In this document: positions 1 through 5,503 of the stretch, in pieces
Layout: each line of letters begins with the position of its first letter
Numbering within the stretch: the first letter of the stretch is position 1
Origin: Candidatus Gastranaerophilales bacterium
GTDB lineage: Bacteria > Cyanobacteriota > Vampirovibrionia > Gastranaerophilales > Gastranaerophilaceae
Direction of reading: 5' to 3'
Assembly: GCA_021199975.1 (NCBI GenBank)
Contig: JAJQHF010000020.1
Location: 1-5,503, forward strand
DNA: 5,503 nt
Notes under the pieces: generated by a model
Databases searched by the model: none
Told to the model about the DNA's origin: nothing
What the model saw: the letters and a program-made list of their open reading frames with translations, nothing else
Made by a program: the position numbers and the translations under genes

Positions 1-1163
1 TTATGCTTTTGGCTGCAATCGATAACGGCTTTCATACTGCTCTAATGGCACCGACTGAAATTCTCGCACAGGAGCACTTTATTAACTTTATTTATTGGTT
101 AACTCCTTTAGGTATTAATATTGCGCTTTTTACTTCTTCAAATACAAAGAAACAACGTACAAAGCTTGAAAAGGATTTAAGAAACGGGCAAATTAATATA
201 GCTGTCGGAACCCACGCATTAATTCAGGAAAATGTTGAATTTAAAAACTTGGGTGCAATTGTTATTGATGAACAGCACCGTTTTGGAGTCAAACAGAGAA
301 ATATGTTAAAAACCAAAGCCGTAATACCTCAAATGCTGACAATGACGGCTACTCCTATCCCTAGAACTCTTGCTTTGACCGTTCACGGTGATTTGGACTT
401 AACAATTATAGATGAATTACCCAAAGGAAGGAAACCCGTTAAAACCTCTCTGTTAAAAGCTTCGCAGAGAAGACAGGCTTTGAATTTAATAAGAGATGAA
501 ATACAAAAAGGTCATCAGGCTTATATTGTGTTTCCCCTGATTGATGAATCGGAAACACTTGCGGCAAAAGCGGCAACAAAAGAAGCGGAAGAACTTCAAA
601 ACGGTGTTTTTTCGGATTTAAAAGTCGGCTTGCTTCACGGAAAAATGAAAACAGACGAAAAAGATAAAGTTATGTCTGATTTTAAAAATAATATGTATGA
701 TGTCTTAGTTTGTACTACAGTCGTTGAAGTAGGTGTAGATGTTCCGAATGCAACGGTAATTGTTATAGAAAATGCTGAAAGGTTCGGACTTTCACAGCTT
801 CATCAATTAAGAGGAAGAGTCGGAAGAAGCAGTCTGCAATCGTATTGCATATTGATATCATCAAGCAGAAATGAAGAAACGATACGAAGATTAGAGGTTA
901 TTGTTCAATCTAATGACGGCTTTTTAATAGCTGAAAAAGATTTAGAAATAAGAGGCCCGGGCGAATTTTTAGGATTGAGGCAAAGCGGGCTTAATGAACT
1001 TCATCTTGCCGATTTGACAAAAGATTTATATATTCTTGAAACAGCTCGAAACGATGCAAAAGAGTACTTAATAAATCACGATAAAAATGAATATTCCAAA
1101 GAATTGCAATCATATTTAAAATCATCGTTAAGCGCTGTATCTGGTTTTACTGTTTCTGATTAA
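1..1163 (+). CDS. recG: ATP-dependent DNA helicase RecG, C-terminal part (5' end outside window)
   Basis: RecG is a superfamily 2 double-stranded DNA translocase that regresses stalled replication forks and processes branched recombination intermediates. The first complete codon is at position 3. Numbering from there, the 386 visible residues show motif Ia (APTEILAQEH, 16-25), the Walker B box DEQH (89-92), motif III TATPIPR (115-121), motif V VGVDVPNA (243-250) and motif VI QLRGRVGR (268-275). The RecG-specific TRG region follows at about 306-329 (GFLIAEKDLEIRGPGEFLGL). The DEQH, HRFGVKQR and TRG signatures separate RecG from Mfd and PriA. Walker A (motif I) and the N-terminal wedge domain must lie just upstream, because RecG is usually about 680-820 aa and motif Ia begins about 16 residues into the window. 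The reading frame is intact to TAA at 1161-1163, and every visible motif is canonical. The end of the gene has no strong terminator, so some read-through into the next gene is possible. Confidence 0.97.
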   Translation, partial: MLLAAIDNGFHTALMAPTEILAQEHFINFIYWLTPLGINIALFTSSNTKKQRTKLEKDLRNGQINIAVGTHALIQENVEFKNLGAIVIDEQHRFGVKQRNMLKTKAVIPQMLTMTATPIPRTLALTVHGDLDLTIIDELPKGRKPVKTSLLKASQRRQALNLIRDEIQKGHQAYIVFPLIDESETLAAKAATKEAEELQNGVFSDLKVGLLHGKMKTDEKDKVMSDFKNNMYDVLVCTTVVEVGVDVPNATVIVIENAERFGLSQLHQLRGRVGRSSLQSYCILISSSRNEETIRRLEVIVQSNDGFLIAEKDLEIRGPGEFLGLRQSGLNELHLADLTKDLYILETARNDAKEYLINHDKNEYSKELQSYLKSSLSAVSGFTVSD

Positions 1164-1175
1164 AAAAATTAAGTA

Positions 1176-1204
1176 TTGTAACTTTTTATGCCAAAAAATG
1201 TAAT
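1176..1204 (+). promoter_or_regulatory. Candidate sigma-70 promoter for the three-gene operon
   Basis: In the 105-bp gap after recG, TTGTAA (1176-1181, 4 of 6 against TTGACA) is followed after exactly 17 bp by TGTAAT (1199-1204, 5 of 6 against TATAAT). This would start transcription near 1211 and leave a 5' UTR of about 58 nt. The region is A+T-rich, so chance matches are common. CATAAT (1238-1243) and TATAAG (1224-1229) are other -10-like hexamers, but I saw no good -35 at the right distance for either. The call rests on sequence match and position only. Confidence 0.4.
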
Positions 1205-1212
1205 AAATGGCA
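1189..1212. promoter_or_regulatory. Inverted repeat TGCCA-N14-TGGCA over the candidate -10
   Basis: Perfect 5-bp arms TGCCA (1189-1193) and TGGCA (1208-1212) flank 14 A+T-rich bases that contain the candidate -10 hexamer. The arm centres are 19 bp apart, so a dimeric repressor would meet both half-sites only about two helical turns apart. The arms are short and the loop long, so this is a poor terminator hairpin. A role as operator is speculative and no regulator is encoded in the window. Confidence 0.22.
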
Positions 1213-1251
1213 AAAAAATTTTATATAAGGTTTTATACATAATGGTGTAAG

Positions 1252-1259
1252 AAAGGGAG
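1252..1259 (+). promoter_or_regulatory. Shine-Dalgarno sequence fixing the start of the 781-aa gene
   Basis: AAAGGGAG lies 9 nt upstream of the ATG at 1269. Later in-frame ATGs at 1353, 1419 and 1428 have no comparable purine-rich ribosome-binding sequence at a suitable distance. This supports the 1269 start, even though it leaves a 60-residue extension before the SFKG motif that sits nearer the N-terminus in the two following proteins. Confidence 0.7.
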
Positions 1260-1268
1260 AAAAACTTT

Positions 1269-3614
1269 ATGATAAAACCGGTAAGTAATTGTGATGTAAG
1301 AAGCAAAAGAACAAATAAAATAAGAAAACAAAATGCAGAAGATCTTGTAAATATGGCAAGTCCAAAGCAGACAGCCTGCATAAATCACGCACAAGTTTAT
1401 TCAAATAATTGTTTGGCAATGCAAAATATGAATGAATCTAAAAATGTGAGTTTTAAGGGAGAAAATGAAAAAAAGATATATTTACATAGTGCTGCACCTT
1501 ATATAGATATGAACTCCTTATTAAGAAGAGGAGGTATCGATCCTTATTTTGTCAATGATGCAGAAAATGGCAAATATTTCAGAGAAAAAGGTTATTATAC
1601 AACAACAAGCCTGCCGTTTAATATCGCATTAAGCTGCGGATTGGTACCTGCTGATGATTATAAATTAAAAAAATATCATGAATTGGAGGAACAGTGGGAA
1701 AAAGAGATGACCGATGCGACTAAGGATACGAAAAGTATTCTAGAAGTATTGAAAAAAGATGGTCACATTGTAACATATTATGATATTGCGTATTATTTGG
1801 CGAATAACGACAGAATAGATGATGTTATAGATTTTGTTAAAGAAAACAATGATGAATACTCTGTTCCTGTTCCTATAATATACGACTTTGTTGAAGCCGG
1901 AAGAATTGATAAAGTTTTAGAGATGGCAGAAAGTGACAAAAACTGTGATATTTTAACTTCAATAATATATGATTTGGTAAAAGCAGGCAGAACTGATGAT
2001 GTTTTGGATATAAAGAAAAATGCACCGGAAAACAACAATCCTTCAATAAAGACAACTATTCCTGAAGTATACGCTCTAGTTAAAGCAGATAGAATAGATG
2101 AAGCATTATCATACTCGGATAGATATGATATTGTGCCTGATGTTATGGATGCGTGTATGACTCAAGGCAAGTATGATAAAGCCTTAGAAGTACGTTCGGA
2201 AAACTTGGAGGATATTACAGGTTTAAAATCAGATGGAATATATAATGAAGATTTAGACATAGAATTAATAGATTATTTACTCTCTCAAGACAGAGATGAA
2301 GAAGCATTGGAAGTATTCGGAGACCAAAAAGACTATATTATTATTATGTACGTATTGCAGCATAAAGAAGAAAAAGCTTTGGATATGTTTAATACCGAAG
2401 AAGATTTAGAAAATTATACTCCCGCAGATAAAGAGTATATGGATTTTGAATATCTTTTAAAAGAAGCAGACTATTATACTAAACACGGCAGAGGTGAAGA
2501 AAAGCATTATGGAGTACCTTCTAATAAAGACAGATTTATAGACAAAATGAGAAATTATTTAATTTCTCAAGGACGTGATGAAGAAGCGGATATGAGATTT
2601 CCCGTTGAAGAGAAAAAAAATAACAGTTATCATCACCCGGGCTATTATGATGAAAAACGATTTGAAAAAGCGAAAAAAGAGGAAGACATAAGAACGATTT
2701 TTGAAACACACAGTGGTTATTATTACATCCCTGAAAAATTAAAACATGCATCTGATGAAAATAAAAAATTTGCCGCTGATTTTATTGAAAATAATGCAGA
2801 TATTGCTGATTATGAAAAACAAAAGAAACAAGAGGCTGTTGATAAAGCAAGAGGATTTTTGTCCTGGAGATATTCACTTCCCGAAAGAGCTGCCATTGAT
2901 ATATTAACTTTAGGAATAGCAGAATTGGTAAACATAAATTCTCGTGAACAGGATAAAGAAAAAAGACTGCAAAGAGTTGATGAAGATGTCAGAAGTAAAA
3001 AAGATACAATAAATGCTTCAAAGACAATGCTTTTAGATTGCAGAGATTCTAACATTGGTTCAAAACAGGTTAAATCTTCGAATATGAATTCTCTTGAAGA
3101 ACAAAAAGAAGAAGTTAAAAAACCGCTGCAAAGCAGATATATTGCTCCTTTATATGCGTTAAAATATGGCACTCCGGCGAAACTGCCTAACTGTATTATG
3201 CTGACGGGTGATACCCCCGATGTAATGAAAAAAATTATTGATTGGACAGGAGAACAGGCAGAAAATACAAATACAAATTATGTAAAATTGCCGTCACTGC
3301 CGAATAAAGATGAAATGAAGAAAAATATTCTTGATACACTTGAGCAGGCTGAAGAAAATTATCAAAATTCGGGAAATCGTTCTTTAATTTTTGTAAACGG
3401 CATGGATAAACTGCTTAGAGAAGACAGTAATACCCAATCCGAAATAGCTTCTATGAAAGACATAATGAGCGATACAAATGAAGATTTCCACTCTACAATA
3501 ATATTCTATACAACAAATCCGGATAAACTTGATGAAGGTACAACCGCTTCTCACAGGGTCGGTTTAAAAGTTAACGTACCTTTTGATAAATTTAAAATAG
3601 ACGAAGGAGAATAA
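1269..3614 (+). CDS. Alpha-helical repeat protein with a degenerate C-terminal AAA+ domain
   Basis: I do not recognise this 781-aa protein as a named family. Residues 1-60 are a basic, probably disordered leader (RSKRTNKIRK at 11-20), followed by SFKG at 61-64 and an unassigned segment to about 150. Residues about 168-445 hold roughly nine degenerate helical repeats with the core Y-x-L/F-V-x-A-G-R-I-D-x-V/A-L, resembling TPR/PPR-type solenoids used for protein binding. A short hydrophobic stretch (about 541-554, AAIDILTLGIAELV) and a highly charged linker (about 557-620) follow. Residues about 638-776 align with the AAA core of the next gene. The P-loop position reads LTGDTPDVMKK, with Met653 where the catalytic Lys should be. 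Walker B reads LIFVNGMDK, with Asn710-Gly711 replacing Asp-Glu. The sensor-1 Asn (750) is kept, and Arg763 falls at the arginine-finger position. There is no lid subdomain. It is probably a scaffold or regulatory subunit that does not hydrolyse ATP. It lies first in the operon, 3 nt before the active ATPase. Confidence 0.85.
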   Translation: MIKPVSNCDVRSKRTNKIRKQNAEDLVNMASPKQTACINHAQVYSNNCLAMQNMNESKNVSFKGENEKKIYLHSAAPYIDMNSLLRRGGIDPYFVNDAENGKYFREKGYYTTTSLPFNIALSCGLVPADDYKLKKYHELEEQWEKEMTDATKDTKSILEVLKKDGHIVTYYDIAYYLANNDRIDDVIDFVKENNDEYSVPVPIIYDFVEAGRIDKVLEMAESDKNCDILTSIIYDLVKAGRTDDVLDIKKNAPENNNPSIKTTIPEVYALVKADRIDEALSYSDRYDIVPDVMDACMTQGKYDKALEVRSENLEDITGLKSDGIYNEDLDIELIDYLLSQDRDEEALEVFGDQKDYIIIMYVLQHKEEKALDMFNTEEDLENYTPADKEYMDFEYLLKEADYYTKHGRGEEKHYGVPSNKDRFIDKMRNYLISQGRDEEADMRFPVEEKKNNSYHHPGYYDEKRFEKAKKEEDIRTIFETHSGYYYIPEKLKHASDENKKFAADFIENNADIADYEKQKKQEAVDKARGFLSWRYSLPERAAIDILTLGIAELVNINSREQDKEKRLQRVDEDVRSKKDTINASKTMLLDCRDSNIGSKQVKSSNMNSLEEQKEEVKKPLQSRYIAPLYALKYGTPAKLPNCIMLTGDTPDVMKKIIDWTGEQAENTNTNYVKLPSLPNKDEMKKNILDTLEQAEENYQNSGNRSLIFVNGMDKLLREDSNTQSEIASMKDIMSDTNEDFHSTIIFYTTNPDKLDEGTTASHRVGLKVNVPFDKFKIDEGE
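1770..2603 (+). repeat. Protein-level tandem helical repeats (about nine TPR/PPR-like units)
   Basis: Within the 781-aa protein, the anchor R/K-x-D/E-x-A/V-L recurs around residues 182, 212, 241, 275, 301, 342, 366, 408 and 436, a period of roughly 24-42 residues. The clearest units read YDFVEAGRIDKVLEMA, YDLVKAGRTDDVLDIK and YALVKADRIDEALSYS. Units after residue 340 drift towards SQ(D/G)RDEEA. The copies have diverged at the DNA level, so this is an old repeat array and not a recent tandem duplication. The layout (helix, A-G-R turn, helix) suggests an alpha-solenoid that binds a partner. Confidence 0.7.
3180..3596 (+). other. Degenerate AAA+ ATPase core (domain within the 781-aa gene)
   Basis: Residues about 638-776 match the catalytic core of the adjacent ATPase strand by strand. 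The P-loop position (Gly647) is 63 residues before the Walker B position (Asn710), against 62 in the active neighbour. The stretch ILDTLEQAEENYQNSGNRSL pairs with IYDTAEKSEEQFNKDRTRTI just before Walker B. Lys-Thr of Walker A and Asp-Glu of Walker B are lost. The protein ends soon after the fifth core strand, so the helical lid is absent. This is a manual alignment, but the spacing agreement makes chance unlikely. Confidence 0.75.
3604..3609 (+). promoter_or_regulatory. Shine-Dalgarno sequence inside the end of the upstream gene
   Basis: AAGGAG lies 8 nt before the ATG at 3618 and overlaps the final sense codons of the 781-aa gene, whose stop is at 3612-3614. This is typical of translationally coupled operon genes whose products are made in proportion. 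Confidence 0.8.
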
Positions 3615-3617
3615 AAA

Positions 3618-4835
3618 ATGAGAATAGCAAATATAGGCAGCCAATACAGTTTTAAAGGCATAAAGATTAATAAAAAAACTGATGATAATATGACACTTCC
3701 CCAATATTCACAGGTAAGACCTGCCCAGCATCAGGTTATTGTAAATTGGAAACAGAGCCTTGATGAATTAAAAGCTTTAGATACACAAATAAAAGAAAAA
3801 TCATTAAAAGAAGATATGACACCCGAGGAATTTCAGGCGGTATTACAGGGATGTGATGTTAAAAGCCCCGATTCGGGTAAATTTCTAGAGGAAATGTACG
3901 GAAAAATAAAGCAGGCAGGAAAAACAGCAGATATAAGAAACGAAATAGCGGACAGAATGCTTCAAATAAGTTATGACAGCATAAAGCTGATTGAAGATAT
4001 GGATAATGCTGGTTCGGAATCAAAAATAAAGGCAGAACTGTCTGATAAAAAAGGTGTTGATGATGTAGCGGGATATAATTATGAAATGGAGGTACTGAAC
4101 AGAGAATTTATTGATAAAGTAAACAGGGAAAAACAAGGCGAAGATGTCGATGTTTTTGGAAGTATTCTGTTTTTTGGTCCGATAGGTAACGGCAAAACCC
4201 ATATTACAAAATCGGTTGCACAGGCTTCAAGATGTAATATTAAGAAAATCAGATGTATGGTGAAGACATCAGCTGCTCAAGTTATGCAAGAAATATATGA
4301 TACCGCAGAAAAAAGCGAGGAACAGTTTAACAAAGACAGAACAAGAACAATTATATTTATAGATGAAGCAGATAAAGTATTTGATAAAAAATCATCCGCC
4401 GCTAAAGATTTTGAAGATTTTATTAAAACCTGCTCTGAAAAATATCATTGCAGTGTTTTTGCGGCAACAAACCATCCTAATAATTTAGGTGTTAATATGA
4501 AAGATGAAAATGTTTTCCCCATAAAAATGTCCATAGAACCGCCCGAAGGCAAAAATACGGAAGAAATGCTAAAATATTCTCTTGCTCAATATAAAACACA
4601 GGGTATAGATTATCCGTCGCTTGCAGAGAGTATTGAAAATCGAAATTTGGAAACAGAAAGAAAAATAAATAACGGACAAATTCTCGATATGTGTGATGTT
4701 ATATGGACAAAAGGAGGAGGACAGCCGATTACTCAAGAAGTTATTACAAATTATATAAAAAATGCACAACCTGAAATTTCAAAAAAAAGATACGAAGAAT
4801 TTGTTGAAGATAAAAAATTATTAATAGAAGGCTGA
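3618..4835 (+). CDS. AAA+ ATPase, classical-AAA-like, with a helical N-terminal domain
   Basis: This 405-aa protein is the one complete ATPase of the cluster and is probably cytoplasmic, with no signal peptide or membrane segment seen. SFKG is at residues 11-14. A mostly helical N-terminal domain (about 30-135) precedes the AAA core. The core opens with a classical AAA entry box (VDDVAGYNYEMEVL, 147-160). Walker A is GPIGNGKT (187-194), with Lys193 and Thr194 contacting the nucleotide. Walker B is IIFIDEAD (245-252), with Asp249 and Glu250. The sensor-1 Asn is 285 (AATNHP). The lid contains NNGQILDMCDVIW (351-363). The C-terminus (ITQEVITNYIKNAQPEISKK, 371-390, then RYEEF) resembles the closing helices of FtsH/p97-type AAA proteins. 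It is unusual in that VFPIKMSIEPP (299-309) occupies the site of the family's GRFDR motif, so no obvious arginine finger is present. I infer that it remodels a protein substrate together with its operon partners. The substrate is unknown. Confidence 0.9.
   Translation: MRIANIGSQYSFKGIKINKKTDDNMTLPQYSQVRPAQHQVIVNWKQSLDELKALDTQIKEKSLKEDMTPEEFQAVLQGCDVKSPDSGKFLEEMYGKIKQAGKTADIRNEIADRMLQISYDSIKLIEDMDNAGSESKIKAELSDKKGVDDVAGYNYEMEVLNREFIDKVNREKQGEDVDVFGSILFFGPIGNGKTHITKSVAQASRCNIKKIRCMVKTSAAQVMQEIYDTAEKSEEQFNKDRTRTIIFIDEADKVFDKKSSAAKDFEDFIKTCSEKYHCSVFAATNHPNNLGVNMKDENVFPIKMSIEPPEGKNTEEMLKYSLAQYKTQGIDYPSLAESIENRNLETERKINNGQILDMCDVIWTKGGGQPITQEVITNYIKNAQPEISKKRYEEFVEDKKLLIEG
4827..4831 (+). promoter_or_regulatory. 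Shine-Dalgarno sequence for the third operon gene
   Basis: GAAGG, at the end of the ATPase gene (stop 4833-4835), lies 8 nt before the ATG at 4840. The intergenic gap is only 4 nt. This fixes the start of the truncated gene and supports cotranscription and coupling. Confidence 0.75.
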
Positions 4836-4839
4836 ATAT

Positions 4840-5503
4840 ATGAATATAAGTTCAATAAATATTAATCCTATTGGAAAAATGTATAATACCCCCATAAAAC
4901 GGTCTAAAATCAGCTTTACAGGGAGTGAAGACACTTTTGTTAAAACAGGTGTTCAAACATTTGCCGATGCAAAAAAAACAATACAGATGAAATATCAGCC
5001 TGCTATTTCAAAATTAAGAGCAGAAAGAGAAAATGTTTGTAATAAAGCAAGAGATGTTATTTTGACCAAAATTGCAGGCAGAAGTGATGAAGCTGAAGAT
5101 GTAAGAGATACAATAAGTTTAATTTATGATGATTATGAACAATTTAGAAAAGGAAACAGTTACAGAGCCATAGAAGCAAATTTGACACACCGCTTAGACG
5201 GTTTGTATATAGGAAACGGCACGGGTGGGTACTATAAAGCTCCTAATTGTTTAATGTGCGTTTCTAAGGACAAAGAACTGGGCGAAAAAGTTTTTAGAGA
5301 TTATGAATATTATATGCGCGGCTGCAGAATGTTCCCTAATAAGAAATTCAGTAATAAAGATTTATTTTCCATAAATAAGAAGTTTTCAAGATATAATAAC
5401 CATGATACAATAACAGAATTTGAAAAAATAGTACAAGACAGAGTTGCCCCCTTTAGAATAGATTTTAAATCCATTGATGATGTATTGCCTGAAAATCCAA
5501 GTA
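4840..5503 (+). CDS. Probable second pseudo-AAA+ protein, 3' end outside window
   Basis: An ATG at 4840 opens a frame that stays open to the window edge: 221 complete codons plus one base. I recognise no named family. Residues 1-24 are polar (MNISSININP...), with SFTG at 25-28. Residues about 40-120 are charged and helical and may form a coiled coil. From about 122 the protein parallels the C-terminal domain of the 781-aa protein. LY...GT...K.PNCLM (122-139) matches LY...GT...K.PNCIM there (628-644). The P-loop position then reads VSKDKELGEK (141-150), with Gly148-Glu149 in place of Lys-Thr. RIDFKSIDDVL (206-216) aligns with the Walker B strand, with Lys210-Ser211 replacing Asp-Glu, at a spacing of 68 residues against 62-63 in its neighbours. 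If this is right, it cannot hydrolyse ATP. Sensor 1 and the arginine-finger region lie beyond the window. The coding call is firm; the AAA assignment is moderate. Confidence 0.8.
   Translation, partial: MNISSININPIGKMYNTPIKRSKISFTGSEDTFVKTGVQTFADAKKTIQMKYQPAISKLRAERENVCNKARDVILTKIAGRSDEAEDVRDTISLIYDDYEQFRKGNSYRAIEANLTHRLDGLYIGNGTGGYYKAPNCLMCVSKDKELGEKVFRDYEYYMRGCRMFPNKKFSNKDLFSINKKFSRYNNHDTITEFEKIVQDRVAPFRIDFKSIDDVLPENPS

Noticed and set aside
1..1163. recG as part of a defence or mobile system because it adjoins the unknown operon.
   Set aside because: All visible motifs are those of the ordinary housekeeping helicase, and a 105-bp gap with its own candidate promoter separates it from the next gene.
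1164..1240. A rho-independent terminator for recG, built from TGCCA/TGGCA or from TATAA-GGTT-TTATA (1224-1237).
   Set aside because: The first has a 14-nt loop on 5-bp arms, and the second is a 5-bp all-AT stem without a clean U-tract. Neither is convincing.
1188..1250. A 20-codon ORF (ATG at 1188, TAA at 1248-1250) in the gap after recG, as a possible leader peptide.
   Set aside because: It has no Shine-Dalgarno sequence, and its start would lie upstream of the predicted transcription start near 1211. Its codons are simply A+T-rich intergenic sequence.
1793..2055. Minus-strand open frames opposite the helical repeat region.
   Set aside because: They are antisense shadows of the + strand gene. 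Their apparent internal repetition mirrors the coding repeats, and they show no ribosome-binding site or recognisable domain.
2810..3172. A 120-codon minus-strand open frame opposite the linker of the 781-aa gene.
   Set aside because: Its Ser/Cys/Phe/Leu-rich composition is what antisense of Glu/Lys/Arg codons gives. The + strand frame is continuous, has a good ribosome-binding site and aligns with its neighbour.
5209..5235. The glycine-rich IGNGTGGYY (residues 124-132) of the third operon protein as a P-loop.
   Set aside because: It lacks the GK[T/S] needed for nucleotide binding. It lies before the PNCLM strand, where alignment with the first protein places it ahead of the P-loop position.
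1269..5503. Recent horizontal acquisition of the operon, because Ile ATA codons look commoner than in recG.
   Set aside because: By rough hand count the shift is modest, recG also uses many ATA and AGA codons, and there are no mobile-element genes, tRNA or repeats at the junction.

Overview
The window is A+T-rich and entirely coding on the + strand. It reads as a bacterial chromosome segment with a housekeeping gene followed by an accessory operon. The left part (to 1163) is the C-terminal half of RecG, the replication-fork remodelling helicase. A 105-bp intergenic region with a plausible sigma-70-type promoter follows. Three tightly packed genes come next (1269-3614, 3618-4835, and 4840 to beyond the window end), separated by only 3 and 4 nt, each with its own Shine-Dalgarno sequence.

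By hand alignment the three downstream proteins share an AAA+ fold core. Only the middle one (405 aa) has the catalytic motifs: Walker A GPIGNGKT, Walker B IIFIDEAD and a sensor-1 Asn. The 781-aa protein before it joins an alpha-helical repeat region (about nine TPR/PPR-like units) to a C-terminal AAA core. There the Walker A lysine and Walker B Asp-Glu are replaced, but an Arg sits where classical AAA proteins carry an arginine finger. The active protein appears to lack an Arg at that place. The third protein, cut off at the window edge after 221 aa, also appears to have an AAA core with both Walker motifs degenerate. It shares a PNC[I/L]M strand with the 781-aa protein. I infer a heteromeric complex of one live ATPase and two pseudo-ATPases. 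I do not recognise it as a described system and its cellular role is unknown.

All three accessory proteins carry S-F-[K/T]-G in their N-terminal part (residues 61-64, 11-14 and 25-28), otherwise in unrelated sequence. From memory, short F-x-G motifs near the N-terminus are common in hypothetical proteins of gut Melainabacteria (Candidatus Gastranaerophilales, Vampirovibrionia). The low GC content, the heavy AGA/ATA codon use and a RecG whose motif context looks cyanobacteria-like to me fit that group. This assignment is an inference and was not tested by any search.

No tRNA, rRNA, CRISPR array, insertion sequence or convincing intrinsic terminator was seen.
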